From positions 2,542,001 to 2,606,000 of the forward strand of contig OZ241880.1 of NCBI GenBank assembly GCA_965203505.1: DNA of 64,000 nt, written 5' to 3'. A program made the position numbers and the translations under genes. This DNA is from Bin127 sp965203505 (GTDB taxonomy: Bacteria; Chloroflexota; Dehalococcoidia; Lucifugimonadales; Lucifugimonadaceae). The first letter of the stretch is position 1. Each line of letters opens with the position of its first letter. The notes below the pieces were generated by a model. The model saw nothing but the letters and a program-made list of their open reading frames with translations. It ran no database searches and had not been told where the DNA came from. Below are positions 16,570 through 25,894 of the stretch, piece after piece.

Positions 16570-18687
16570 ATGAACAGATTGCCTAGATACGTCAGAAACC
16601 GTGCGGTGCTTGCGATTTTGACTGTAATGGGCGCGGTTTTGGGTTCAACGGCGATCGCCTGCGCAGGCGAGACCGTGATCCAAACCGTCGTCGTCGAGAA
16701 GGAAGTCCAAGTTCAGGGTGCGCCCGTGGTGCAAACCGTCGTTGTAGAAAAGGTGGTACAGGGCGAAACCGTTATCCAGACAGTCGTCGTCGAGAAAGAA
16801 GTCCAAGTGGCCGGCGAGACCGTGATTCAGACCGTTGTGGTGGAGAAACAGGTTGAGGTCGCGGGTGAAACCGTGGTCCAGACGGTTGTTGTCGAAAAGG
16901 AAGTGGTGGTCGAGAAGCAAGTCGTCAAAGAGGTTGAGAAAGAAGTCGAAAAAATCGTCGTTGCTACGGCGACTCCGATCGCGATGGCGATGATGGAAGC
17001 ACCAGCCCCGCAAAGTGCGGCGAATACCGCTGAAATGGCGGTTCAGAACCGCGTCGGTCTAACGATGACCGGTTTGAACAGTACGGGTGCGCCAGACGGT
17101 CCTTGGAGCATTGCGGAAGGATTCTTCCAGCCGGGCGGACCGGTCGGCTCTAACATTGTCGACCCGGTTCTCGCGGAGACTTGGGAAGTTGCGGAAGACC
17201 GCAGCAAGATCACCGTGAAGGTCAAGGAAGGTGTGCAGTTCCATCGTGGATGGGGTGAGCTTACCGCTGATGACCTGGTATGGAGTTTCAACGACTTGAT
17301 CGCGCCGGAGAGCGTGCACAACCAATCAGGAGACTATGCGGCCATTGTTGAACCGATGATCAAGATCGACGACTACACGGTCGAGATCCCGATCAAACAG
17401 TTCACCGTGGTTTGGAACCAGGCCTACTTCAACACGTTTGCAGGGACTAATGGCACGTTCAGCAAGAAGGCATTCGATGAGAACGGACGCGAATGGGCGA
17501 ACGAGAACATCATCGGCACTGGCCCGTACATGTTGAAGGAGTTCATTCCTCAGAACATCGTGCGTTTGGAATCGAACCCTGAACACCACATACAACCGGC
17601 TTATATGCCGTTCCTCAACGTCAACGAGGTTCCCGAAGAGTCGACGCGGATCGCAATGCTCCGAAACGGGCAAGCGGACATCGCCGATGTTTCGCTGAAG
17701 GCGATCCGACCATTGCTTGAAGAAGGCTTCAAGATGTCGGACAGCGGCAAGGCCGCCCAGGAAGGCATCTTCTTCGCGGGCAACTACTGGGAACAGTACG
17801 ACTACAACTGCTCGCAAGGAGCGAGTTCGGTTTCGTGTCCGGACATAACAGTTGGAGAGCCCCAGCAGGTTGAGGTTGAGCGCACAGGTTATCAACCGAC
17901 GGAGCAGTTCCCTTGGATCGGCGAGTACGGCAATGAAGAGAGCATGGAACGCGCACGCATGGTGCGGACAGCGATGTCGATCGCGATTGACAAGGAGACG
18001 ATTAACGATGTGATCGTTGATGGTCTGGGTTGGTTGGTGCATGTGAACGCGTTCTCGATCAGGTCGCCGGAATGGGACGACAAATGGAACATCGAGTATG
18101 ACCCTGAGGCGGCGGCTAAGATGCTTGACGATGCTGGATATCCGGTAGCGTCTCGCGGGATTCGCTTCCAGGTCGACATGTATGTCACACCACACGTTGG
18201 CGGTGCCACCGGTACTGCTGGCGAGATTCAAGCCGCCGTCGGTGCGATGTGGGACAGCTTGGGCATTCGGACCAGCTTGGTCAGGCACGGATACCCGGTC
18301 TGGCGACCAACGGTGGTTGATCGATCTCAGAACCAGCCGTTCCTGAGCGCATGCGGCGGGACTGACGCTCGCGACTCGGTGCCGTGGGACTTCCCGAAGG
18401 GTGTTGTTTTCACGACACTCTCACGCGGTGGTTTCAGCTGTGCGATGGAGATTCCGTATGTGCTCGAGAACTACCTGAAGACGGCGGGCGAGTTGGACAA
18501 GGCGCAACGCATTGCCAACAACACCGAGTTGCTCGAGTACTACCGGCACTGGCGTCTGAACTCTGGGATCGCGGCTATTCCTGAGCCGTTGGTTTGGAAC
18601 CCGAACTCGATTGAGTCTTGGGAGATGCGGGCAAACGCCGCGGGCACGCACATCGTGTCCTTGGACTTGATCAAACCCGCGCAGTAA
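16570..18687 (+). CDS. Family-5 ABC solute-binding lipoprotein with VVVEKEV repeats
   Basis: This 705-residue peptide-type (SBP_bac_5, OppA/DppA-like) extracellular binding protein has a signal peptide ending at a lipobox (STAIAC, Cys31). Residues about 33-150 are tandem repeats of the form ETVIQTVVVEKEVQVAG, a stiff or coiled spacer between the lipid anchor and the domain. The binding domain follows (WSIAEGFFQPGG, TWEVAEDRSKITVKVKEGVQFHRGWGELTADDLVWSFND, NIIGTGPYMLKEF, IAIDKETINDVI). The start at ATG 16570 has AGGAG eight bases upstream. Two permease genes follow, separated by a hairpin. The substrate could be a peptide or another small organic compound. Confidence 0.9.
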   Translation: MNRLPRYVRNRAVLAILTVMGAVLGSTAIACAGETVIQTVVVEKEVQVQGAPVVQTVVVEKVVQGETVIQTVVVEKEVQVAGETVIQTVVVEKQVEVAGETVVQTVVVEKEVVVEKQVVKEVEKEVEKIVVATATPIAMAMMEAPAPQSAANTAEMAVQNRVGLTMTGLNSTGAPDGPWSIAEGFFQPGGPVGSNIVDPVLAETWEVAEDRSKITVKVKEGVQFHRGWGELTADDLVWSFNDLIAPESVHNQSGDYAAIVEPMIKIDDYTVEIPIKQFTVVWNQAYFNTFAGTNGTFSKKAFDENGREWANENIIGTGPYMLKEFIPQNIVRLESNPEHHIQPAYMPFLNVNEVPEESTRIAMLRNGQADIADVSLKAIRPLLEEGFKMSDSGKAAQEGIFFAGNYWEQYDYNCSQGASSVSCPDITVGEPQQVEVERTGYQPTEQFPWIGEYGNEESMERARMVRTAMSIAIDKETINDVIVDGLGWLVHVNAFSIRSPEWDDKWNIEYDPEAAAKMLDDAGYPVASRGIRFQVDMYVTPHVGGATGTAGEIQAAVGAMWDSLGIRTSLVRHGYPVWRPTVVDRSQNQPFLSACGGTDARDSVPWDFPKGVVFTTLSRGGFSCAMEIPYVLENYLKTAGELDKAQRIANNTELLEYYRHWRLNSGIAAIPEPLVWNPNSIESWEMRANAAGTHIVSLDLIKPAQ

Positions 18688-18720
18688 GCGCCAAACGCTA
18701 CGTGTTCTTTACGGTCTGCT

Positions 18721-18750
18721 CCTACCGATCCGAATTATCGGATCGGTAGG
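18721..18750 (+). terminator. Stem-loop between binding-protein and permease genes
   Basis: A perfect 13-base-pair inverted repeat (18721-18733 with 18738-18750, arm CCTACCGATCCGA) has a four-base loop and lies 33 bases after the binding-protein stop. There is no T-run, so it is more likely a 3' end stabiliser or partial attenuator that lowers permease expression relative to the binding protein. Confidence 0.6.
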
Positions 18751-18800
18751 GGTGGGCCGTAACGCGCGCAACCAATGGTTTGGATTGACGTTATTGCCCA

Positions 18801-19736
18801 ATGAGAAGGTATCTGATACGGCGTTTGTTGGCCTCGGTGGTGACGATCATCGGCGCCACGTTTGTGGTGTTCGCGCTGTCAAGGGTTGCTGGAGATCCGC
18901 TGCTGCTGTACGCGCAGCCTGAAGGTTACGGCAGGACGCCAGAGCAAATCCGGGCGCTCGAGAAGCACCTCGGGTTGGATAAGCCGTTCATCGTGCAGTA
19001 TTTGGTGTGGGTTGGGCACACATTGCAAGGCGATTTGGGTCAGTCGCTGGCCGGTGAGCGCAAGGTTTCAAAGGTGATACTGGAGAAGGTTGGTGCAACG
19101 ACGCAGCTGGCGATCGCGGGGTGGGCGCTGGCAACGTTTGTCGGCGTGCCGATCGGGATAATTTCGGCGGTTTACCGGGGCACGATCTGGGATTATGTCG
19201 GGAGGTTTGTGGCGCTGTTCGGTCAGGCGATTCCGAATTTCTGGTTGGGGATCGTGATGGTCTTGTTGTTTTCGGTTTGGCAGGAATGGCTGCCGAGCGG
19301 CTTGCGTGGAGAAGGTTTCGATATCAAGCATTTCATCATGCCGGCAATCGTCGTTGGGACCAGTTCGATGGCGGGTTACTTGCGGATCACTCGATCTTCG
19401 ATGCTTGAGATCTTGGATTCGGAGTTCATCAGGTTGGCGCGAGGCAAAGGGGCAAGCCCGACGGCGGTGATATGGAAACATGCGTTGAGGAACTCGCTGA
19501 TCCAGCCGATTACATTGTCGACTTTGTTGCTGGCGGGTCTGTTGAACGGCACTTTGGTCGCGGAGGCGGTTTTCGCGTGGCCGGGCTTAGGCAGGACGAT
19601 GTTGGAAGCGGTGAACAACAATGATTTTCCGGTTCTAACGGGCGGTGTGTTGGTGTTCGTGATCATCTACGTCGTGTTCAGTTTGGTCGCCGATTTGCTT
19701 TACATCGTCATTGATCCTCGGATCAGGTACATGTAG
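18801..19736 (+). CDS. Peptide-type ABC permease, DppB-like
   Basis: This 311-residue inner-membrane permease has six hydrophobic segments. It begins MRRYLIRRLLASVVTIIGATFVVFALSRVAGDPL, the standard DppB/OppB start, and carries the LGLDKPFIVQYLVW periplasmic motif. The EAA-like cytoplasmic loop IRLARGKGASPTAVIWKHALRNSL would contact the ATPase. With the following gene it would form the channel for the upstream binding protein. No ATPase gene is in this operon. Confidence 0.9.
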   Translation: MRRYLIRRLLASVVTIIGATFVVFALSRVAGDPLLLYAQPEGYGRTPEQIRALEKHLGLDKPFIVQYLVWVGHTLQGDLGQSLAGERKVSKVILEKVGATTQLAIAGWALATFVGVPIGIISAVYRGTIWDYVGRFVALFGQAIPNFWLGIVMVLLFSVWQEWLPSGLRGEGFDIKHFIMPAIVVGTSSMAGYLRITRSSMLEILDSEFIRLARGKGASPTAVIWKHALRNSLIQPITLSTLLLAGLLNGTLVAEAVFAWPGLGRTMLEAVNNNDFPVLTGGVLVFVIIYVVFSLVADLLYIVIDPRIRYM

Positions 19737-19748
19737 GAACCGCGTTGA

Positions 19749-20678
19749 ATGTCTGAGATTTCGGCAACTTACGTGTCCGAGACGTCGAGTCAGGCGTTTC
19801 GCCCTCGAACGGCGTTTGGGCGCGTATACGCGTTTGTACGACGTTGGCCGATTCTCCCGGGCATCGTGCTAGCTGCGTTGGTCCTGTCGGCGATCTTCGC
19901 GCCGTGGATAGCACCGCAGGCACCGAATGTTCAGGCGTTGCGAGACCGGAACGCTCCCCCGATTTGGTTGGCAGATGAAGAAGGGCAATGGACGCAGAGT
20001 TATCTCTTGGGAGCGGATCAGGTGGGTCGCGATGTTTTGAGCCGGATCATCCACGGAGCGCGAATCTCGTTGGCGGTGGCGGGTGTCGCGCTGTTGAGCG
20101 GTCTCCTCGTAGGAGTCACTTTGGGTTTGGTGGCGGCTTGGTACGGTGGTGTTATAGACGAGGTGATTGCTCGCGCTGTGGACATTTGGCACGCCCTGCC
20201 CTTCTTATTGGTCGCGATCGTGGTCGTGACATTGTTTGGTGGGAGCTTGACTGTGTTGATGGGAGTCTTGGCTATGGTGTCTTGGGCCGGATTCGTGAGG
20301 AATGTCCGGGCTGATGTATTGACGTTGCGGGAACGTGAGTATGTTCTGATGGCTCGGGTTTGCGGGGCGTCGCCGGCGCGTGTGATAGTGCGACACATAT
20401 TGCCGGGAGTTGTGCCGACGATCATGGTGATTGCGACGTTGGCGGTCGGCGGGTTGATACTGACGGAGGCGACGTTGAGTTTCTTGGGTGCAGGTATACC
20501 AGCGCCGACGCCGTCTTGGGGCTTGATGGTTTCCGAGGGGCGAGAGTATTTGACTACGGCTTGGTGGTCATCGTTCTTCCCAGGGTTGGCGATCTTTCTG
20601 GTCGTGATGTCGCTGAACTTCATGGGGGATTGGATCCGGGATTTCACGGATCCGCGACTTCGGCAGCTAGGGGATTGA
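19749..20678 (+). CDS. Peptide-type ABC permease, DppC-like
   Basis: This 309-residue second channel subunit has an N-terminal cytoplasmic tail, the conserved LLGADQVGRDVLSRIIHGARISL motif after the first helix, six membrane segments and the EAA loop YVLMARVCGASPARVIVRHILPG. The end SFLGAGIPAPTPSWGLMVSEGR to DPRLRQLGD is characteristic of DppC/OppC. It starts 12 bases after the partner permease stop and closes the transporter operon. Confidence 0.9.
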   Translation: MSEISATYVSETSSQAFRPRTAFGRVYAFVRRWPILPGIVLAALVLSAIFAPWIAPQAPNVQALRDRNAPPIWLADEEGQWTQSYLLGADQVGRDVLSRIIHGARISLAVAGVALLSGLLVGVTLGLVAAWYGGVIDEVIARAVDIWHALPFLLVAIVVVTLFGGSLTVLMGVLAMVSWAGFVRNVRADVLTLREREYVLMARVCGASPARVIVRHILPGVVPTIMVIATLAVGGLILTEATLSFLGAGIPAPTPSWGLMVSEGREYLTTAWWSSFFPGLAIFLVVMSLNFMGDWIRDFTDPRLRQLGD

Positions 20679-20770
20679 GGGATTGCCGATTCGTGCATCG
20701 GGCGTTGGGTGGGGTTAAACTTTATGCCTAAGTTTGGATGGTCTCGTGATGCATAGGAGAGGCTGAGATC

Positions 20771-22225
20771 ATGACACTTACGAAATCTAAGCAGGATGTG
20801 GCTTTGATCGCCCATCTTTTGAGGCGAGCGGGATTCGGAGCGACGCCGGATGAGCTGGATGCTGCGGTTGAGATGGGTTACGACGCGACGCTGGAAAAGT
20901 TGCTGAATCCGGTTGATGACGTTGATCTGCCGTTGGATCTGATTCGTCGTTATTTCGTCGATCAGTCCGATTTGAGGAACCAACAGGCGTGTGCGGCACA
21001 CTGGATGTATCAGTTGGTGCTCACTCAGACGCCGTTACGTGAGAAGATGTGCCTGTTCTGGCACCGTGTGTTTGCCACTGGGGCGTCTAAGTTGATTCAG
21101 GGACGGGTGGTGCTGAACCAGATCGACATGTTCAGGAAGTATGGGATGGGTAGTTTCGATGGCTTGTTGTTGCAGCTGTCGAAGGACCCATCGATGTTGA
21201 TGTGGCTCGACAACCAAGACAATCACGCGCACTCGATCAACGAGAACTATGGACGTGAGATTCTGGAACTGTTCGCGATGGGGGTTGGCAACTATACCGA
21301 AGACGACATCAAAGAGTGTGCGCGCGCTTTCACGGGTTGGCGTGTCGTTAACCCGGACTACATGTCGATCAAGATGCGCAACAACACGGCGCGTCCTTAC
21401 GGCTACATCTCGTGGCAGTTCGAGTATGACGACGATGACCACGATCATGGCGAGAAGACGCTTCTGGGCGAGACCGGCGATTGGAACGGCGATGACGCGG
21501 TGGACATCATCTGCAGCAACGAAGCTACGCCGCGGTTCATCGCCCGGCATCTGTACCACTTCTTCGTTGCAGACGAACCGGGAGTTCCGCAGTGGCCGCA
21601 CGTTGAGCCGCGCGATCCTGAAGCGATCCAGGCCATGGTCGATGCGTATTTCGAGTCGGGCTACAGCATTACGGAGATGCTACGGACTCTGTTCACATCG
21701 GACTTCTTCAAGGACGAATCTGCCCGTTACGCTCGGATCAAGAGCCCGGCGGAGATGGTCGTCGGGACTTTGAGACTGGCTGGCGGATTGGAGGTGCCAT
21801 CTCAGGAAGCGTACGCTGCGGCCGCTACGTGCGCCAACATGGGTCAGGCGCTGTTGAATCCGCCGAGTGTCGAGGGCTGGCAAGGTGGCGAGGAGTGGAT
21901 CAACACGGGGGCGTACCTCCAGCGAGTGAATTTCGCGAGTTCGACGCTTGATGATCCCGACAGACCCGGCGTAAGAGCGATCATCGACCGGGTGAACACG
22001 TCGGTTGGAGGAGGCGCATTGACGCCTGAGGACCTAGTTGATCGTTTGTTGGCGATCCTAGGTCCGCTCGAGACGTCGGATTCGACTAGGCAGGGGTTAA
22101 TCAACTTTGCCGCGAAACACGGAGACATCAGTTTTGGCGACGACGAATCGATCGCAAATGCTGAGAAAGCGATAGTCTCAGTCGTCGGATTGATCGTCGC
22201 AACGCAGGAGTATCAGACGGTTTAG
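20771..22225 (+). CDS. DUF1800 family protein
   Basis: This 484-residue protein has family hallmarks HLLRRAGFGATPDELDAAV near the start, LTQTPLREKMCLFWHRVFATG, and ECARAFTGWRV with the A-F-T-G-W motif. Late in the protein is PPSVEGWQGGEEWINTGAYLQR. DUF1800 proteins are usually encoded next to a DUF1501 protein and are suspected of handling exported or polymeric substrates, but their biochemistry is not established. No signal peptide is evident at the N-terminus. AGGAGAGG precedes ATG 20771. It begins a three-gene set with the NHL and DUF1501 genes. Confidence 0.85.
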   Translation: MTLTKSKQDVALIAHLLRRAGFGATPDELDAAVEMGYDATLEKLLNPVDDVDLPLDLIRRYFVDQSDLRNQQACAAHWMYQLVLTQTPLREKMCLFWHRVFATGASKLIQGRVVLNQIDMFRKYGMGSFDGLLLQLSKDPSMLMWLDNQDNHAHSINENYGREILELFAMGVGNYTEDDIKECARAFTGWRVVNPDYMSIKMRNNTARPYGYISWQFEYDDDDHDHGEKTLLGETGDWNGDDAVDIICSNEATPRFIARHLYHFFVADEPGVPQWPHVEPRDPEAIQAMVDAYFESGYSITEMLRTLFTSDFFKDESARYARIKSPAEMVVGTLRLAGGLEVPSQEAYAAAATCANMGQALLNPPSVEGWQGGEEWINTGAYLQRVNFASSTLDDPDRPGVRAIIDRVNTSVGGGALTPEDLVDRLLAILGPLETSDSTRQGLINFAAKHGDISFGDDESIANAEKAIVSVVGLIVATQEYQTV

Positions 22226-22233
22226 GTGGGCTG

Positions 22234-23247
22234 ATGGTCACAAAGACTAAGTTCGGAATACGGTATCTCGACACCATAGGCTTTAACGCCGATCAGGGCG
22301 GGCGTGGTTTCCATCTGCCTACCGACATGGTGATACGGGATGATGGCGTCATCTTCGTGGTCAGCCGCAGCAACACAGTGGCGCTGAATATCGTCGGCAT
22401 TCAGATGTCTAGGCTGGACCATGGGTTTCTGGGGCAGATAGGCGGTTATGGACGGGATATGGGTGACATGATTGGCCCCACCGCCCTAGCACTAGATGCT
22501 GAAGACAACCTTTACTTGGCTGACGAGGTGTTGCAGCGGATCACGGTCTACAACCGCGACGGCGATCCTCGATCGATGTGGGGATCTGTTGGCGATGACG
22601 ACGGCGAGTTTGACGGACCCTCGGATATGGTCTTCGACGACGACGACAACATGCTGTTGGTCGACCACAAGAATCACCGTGTACAGAAGCTGACGAAGGA
22701 CGGTGAATACATCGACAAGTTTGGATCGTACGGCGATGGCGAAGGTGAGTTCAATTTGCCTTGGGGGATTGCGTTAGACCCGGATGGGAATGTTTGCGTT
22801 GCTGATTGGCGAAACGACCGAATTCAAAGGTTGACGCATGACGGTGAATTTTTGGCATCGTACGGTAGCAGCGGGGATGGCGACGGCGAGTTCAATCGAC
22901 CGAGCAGCGTCGGTGTCGACTCCGATGGCAACATCTATGTCGCAGACTGGGGTAACCAGCGTGTCCAAGTGCTCGACTCGAATGGCAACTTCCTAATGAA
23001 GTTGCAGGGTGAGGCGACGCTTGGCAAGTGGGCGACGGAATATCTGGATTCTCAGCAGGACGAGTTCCGAGCGCGATCGACCTTCGAACCTTACTTCGAG
23101 GTCGACACCGACGACAAGAACGAGATAGCAGCGCGGATCGAGCCCTATTTTTGGGATCCCGTGACGGTTGCGTTGGACAAAGAAGATCGATCATACGTGC
23201 TGGAGACTGGCCGGCATCGGTTCCAAATTTACGAAAGGGTTGCGTGA
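22234..23247 (+). CDS. NHL-repeat beta-propeller protein
   Basis: This 337-residue protein has at least four clear NHL repeats of about 47 residues, each of the pattern G-E-F-x-x-P-x-x-(I/V)-A-x-D-x-x-G-N-x-x-V-A-D-x-x-N-x-R-(I/V)-Q (for example GEFNLPWGIALDPDGNVCVADWRNDRIQ). Weaker repeats lie at both ends, consistent with a six-bladed propeller. Such propellers are binding platforms or lyase/hydrolase-like enzymes. There is no signal peptide. Placed between DUF1800 and DUF1501 with an 8-base gap upstream, it is probably part of the same function. Confidence 0.8.
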   Translation: MVTKTKFGIRYLDTIGFNADQGGRGFHLPTDMVIRDDGVIFVVSRSNTVALNIVGIQMSRLDHGFLGQIGGYGRDMGDMIGPTALALDAEDNLYLADEVLQRITVYNRDGDPRSMWGSVGDDDGEFDGPSDMVFDDDDNMLLVDHKNHRVQKLTKDGEYIDKFGSYGDGEGEFNLPWGIALDPDGNVCVADWRNDRIQRLTHDGEFLASYGSSGDGDGEFNRPSSVGVDSDGNIYVADWGNQRVQVLDSNGNFLMKLQGEATLGKWATEYLDSQQDEFRARSTFEPYFEVDTDDKNEIAARIEPYFWDPVTVALDKEDRSYVLETGRHRFQIYERVA

Positions 23248-23308
23248 ACCCTCACCCTGACCCTCTCCCGCCGGGAGGGAGAGGGGAGAAAATGTTAGGA
23301 GAGTCCGA

Positions 23309-24457
23309 ATGAGTGCTCAGAACAGCAAGAAAGAGCGCAAGCTGGTCGTTGTTCAGATGTCAGGAGGCAACGACTACCTGAACTGCGTTGTCCCTTACGA
23401 TGACCCGCGATACGTTGATAACCGACCCAACGTACGGATTACGGAAGACCGGGTTTTGCCGATGGATGGCAAGTATGGGTTCAATCCCGGTATGCAGCCG
23501 ATCAAGGAGCTGTTCGACCAAGGCAAGGTCGCGGTGATCCATGGCGTGGGATACCCGGAGCCGAACCGGTCGCATTTCCGATCGATGGACATCTGGCACA
23601 CCGCTGAGCCGAGGCACATAACTAATGAAGGTTGGTTGGGTAACGCAGTCAGGCAGATGCATCCTGAGGGCGACAACGTCGTCGCTGCCGTCAACTTTGG
23701 CGGAGGACTTCCCCGTGCGTTGATTGCAAAAGGAGCACCGGTCGCCTCGGTAACCGACCTTGAGACATATGGGTTGATGGGCCACTTGGGGGCTGAAACC
23801 GAGAGATCCGAAGTGCTGGAGATGTTCAAGTGGATCTACTCCATGGGACTCGGTAGCGGCCCGACGATGGACTTGATGAGCCAGACAGGGCTCGATGCGT
23901 TGCGCGGGTCTGACATGCTGAGTCAATGTACTCTGACTTACGACTCTGACATCGAGTACGACCCGAACGCGTTCTCCAAGTCGATGAAGAGCGCGGCGCA
24001 GGTCTTGCAGGCGGACATCGGCACACGAATCTGCTATACGCAACACGGCAGCTTCGACGCGCACACTAACGGAATCGCACTCCAAGAGAAGCTTCTCCGC
24101 GATGTCTCCGGCGGCATTTACGATTTCTACTCCGACATGAAGCAGCACGATGCGGAGGCCAACGAGGACATTCTCATCTTGGCCTTCTCTGAGTTTGGTC
24201 GCCGAGTAAAAGACAACGGCAACGGCACGGACCACGGTTCGGGCGGCGTGGCATTTCTCATCGGCGACGGTGTCGCTGGTGGTCAATATGGCGATTATCC
24301 ATCCTTGGACGAGAAGGATTTCGTCGAAGGCGACCTAGCCTTCAACCTCGACTTCCGGACGCTCTACACCGAAATCATGGAAGACTGGTTGGAGGTCGAT
24401 GCGCGGGAGGTCATGGACCGCGACTACGAAAAGGTCGGGTTCTTGAATGCAGCCTGA
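23309..24457 (+). CDS. DUF1501 family protein
   Basis: This 382-residue protein belongs to the alkaline-phosphatase/sulfatase-like superfamily. Hallmarks are VVVQMSGGNDYLNCVVPYDDPRYVDNRPN at the N-terminus, HGVGYPEPNRSHFRSMDIWHTA, and NDGNGTDHGSGG-like FGRRVKDNGNGTDHGSGGVAFLIGDGVAGG. The Asp and His positions resemble metal ligands of that fold. There is no twin-arginine signal at the start, although many relatives have one. A 23-base palindromic repeat lies in the 61-base gap before it. It closes the DUF1800-NHL-DUF1501 group. Confidence 0.85.
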   Translation: MSAQNSKKERKLVVVQMSGGNDYLNCVVPYDDPRYVDNRPNVRITEDRVLPMDGKYGFNPGMQPIKELFDQGKVAVIHGVGYPEPNRSHFRSMDIWHTAEPRHITNEGWLGNAVRQMHPEGDNVVAAVNFGGGLPRALIAKGAPVASVTDLETYGLMGHLGAETERSEVLEMFKWIYSMGLGSGPTMDLMSQTGLDALRGSDMLSQCTLTYDSDIEYDPNAFSKSMKSAAQVLQADIGTRICYTQHGSFDAHTNGIALQEKLLRDVSGGIYDFYSDMKQHDAEANEDILILAFSEFGRRVKDNGNGTDHGSGGVAFLIGDGVAGGQYGDYPSLDEKDFVEGDLAFNLDFRTLYTEIMEDWLEVDAREVMDRDYEKVGFLNAA

Positions 24458-24728
24458 TGAAACCAGAATTTCGACTCCTTAGTTGATCTGACATTCCAAG
24501 GCGGTCTGTCGTGCCGAGCCGGGCTGTCATTCCGAGTGGGGCTTTCACTCCGAGCCAGTCTGTCATTCCGAGCGCAGCGAGGAATCTCAACTCGTTGCGT
24601 TGGACCTGTGGCTTTCAGATTCTTCACTCCGCTGCGCTCAGTTCAGAATGACACGTGGTGGACGCTCTACGTTCAGAATGACGAGCGGCATTGCGGATCC
24701 AGCATGACTTTCTGAAAAAGTCGCAATA
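24458..24728. repeat. Cluster of REP-like palindromic repeats
   Basis: This gap holds several copies of a short dispersed element whose core reads TCATTCCGAGCGCAGCGAGG or its degraded forms. A related inverted form follows at about 24617-24653 (GATTCTTCACTCCGCTGCGC and then TTCAGAATGACA). The same element appears near 31480 and 55565-55610. It forms imperfect hairpins after the DUF1501 gene and may serve as a transcript end. No coding capacity is supported. Confidence 0.7.
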
Positions 24729-24818
24729 ATGCCACGTAGTACAACCTTGACGACACTGGTGAGTGTTAACGTACAGGTCAAAGGGCATTGGCGGCGTGGA
24801 GCAGAGAGGGGCAACACC

Positions 24819-25196
24819 ATGTTGTTCGAAATCAAACCCGTCGCTCTCAAAGCGATGGTCATGGCGGTGGTGGTGGATGTCGCCCTTCGGTCCGTCCGTT
24901 CGGTTTCAGCCGATTCTGTGGACGCTCTGGCCTTCGATGAAAAGGACGCAGATATCGGATGCGCGTTCGACGTTGGCCGATTAATCGGCGACATCAGTAT
25001 CGTACCCAACGACCCGATCGAAGAGGAAGTGGAAGTCCCAACCGCCAGTTCGAATTCTCGTTACGCGGCCGCGGCTAAATCCAGATGGGAAGATTTCGCG
25101 GGCATTGAACTAGCCGAGGCAACCTTCAAATCCACATTCGAGGACAACAATGGCGGATTCGTTGCAGGCTCGACTGCGAAAACAGTTTCGAGTTAA
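24819..25196 (+). CDS. Hypothetical acidic protein
   Basis: This 125-residue protein begins MLFEIKPVALKAMVMAVVVDVALRSV, a short moderately hydrophobic N-terminus that could be a weak anchor. An acidic, low-complexity remainder follows (NDPIEEEVEVPTASSNS). No family was recognised. ATG 24819 has GAGAGGGG seven bases upstream. It is followed after 17 bases by a tiny gene with a perfect ribosome-binding site and then a small membrane protein, so it may head a three-gene unit. The opposite strand also has an open frame here, so the call is tentative. Confidence 0.4.
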   Translation: MLFEIKPVALKAMVMAVVVDVALRSVRSVSADSVDALAFDEKDADIGCAFDVGRLIGDISIVPNDPIEEEVEVPTASSNSRYAAAAKSRWEDFAGIELAEATFKSTFEDNNGGFVAGSTAKTVSS

Positions 25197-25213
25197 CGAC
25201 AAAGGAGGTGTCA

Positions 25214-25321
25214 ATGAAAACTGATCCGCTGCTAAAAAGCTGGTGCGACGCAGCAGTACTCGCAATACTGCGCAGCGTTGCCGATGCCCTCGGCGCTCGT
25301 CGCACCAGCATCACCCGTTAA
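25214..25321 (+). CDS. Small protein of 35 residues
   Basis: ATG 25214 is preceded by AAAGGAGGTG, a perfect Shine-Dalgarno at ideal spacing, followed by 35 codons and TAA. The product starts MKTDPLLKSWCDAAVLAIL and ends in basic residues (LGARRTSITR), giving an amphipathic or weakly hydrophobic helix with a positive tail. It has no recognised family. The strength of the initiation site is the main support. Confidence 0.5.
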   Translation: MKTDPLLKSWCDAAVLAILRSVADALGARRTSITR

Positions 25322-25338
25322 CCATTGACATTGAAACT

Positions 25339-25677
25339 ATGTTCTCGAAGATCACAAGATCGCTCACCATCGCCGGCGGCTTTGCAGCCGCGGCTATACT
25401 GACCGCCGAACTTTTCGTGGACGACCAGTCGTCGTTTAGAGAGATGAGTGTATTCAATTTCATTCTTGTATGGTCCATGGCGTGGTTTTTCGCCAACGCC
25501 GTCCGGTTCTTCGACACACGAAACGAACTCTGGTTAAGGTTTTTCGGGCTTCTTCCCCTTGGCTTGTCGCTGGCATCTTGGCAACGTTTCGACCTCACGA
25601 AGCGTCAGATACACCAGAGAAACAAGCCATCTGAGACAGTCAGGACGGTGTCACGGCTTTGCAGCCTCCTGCCGTGA
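25339..25677 (+). CDS. Small membrane protein, unknown
   Basis: This 112-residue protein has three hydrophobic stretches (LTIAGGFAAAAILTAELFV, FNFILVWSMAWFFANAV and LWLRFFGLLPLGLSLASW) and a basic C-terminal tail. It begins at ATG 25339 (MFSKITRSL), 17 bases after the 35-residue gene. The longer frame from 25243 is a shadow of that small gene. No family was recognised. A stem with arms GGGTCGC/GCGACCC at 25694-25728 follows and may end the transcript. Confidence 0.5.
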   Translation: MFSKITRSLTIAGGFAAAAILTAELFVDDQSSFREMSVFNFILVWSMAWFFANAVRFFDTRNELWLRFFGLLPLGLSLASWQRFDLTKRQIHQRNKPSETVRTVSRLCSLLP

Positions 25678-25894
25678 CGCCGGACTCGGGAGTGGGTCGC
25701 AAAGGGATTCGGCACAAGCCCGCGACCCGCTTCCGAAACAGTGGTAGGTTGTTCTGTGATGGGAGTCGGGATATCGACTACGTACAGAAGAGATAGGCAC
25801 GGCTATCAATGAAGTTTAGAACGGTCAGTTTATCGAAGTGTGCGTTTTTGAGGCAATCGGATCGCCAGTTTGGCGCTTGAATCGAGTGAAAGCG

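Noticed and set aside
17326..18288. Minus-strand open frame of 320 codons
   Set aside because: It is antisense to the family-5 binding protein and lacks any domain or initiation signal.
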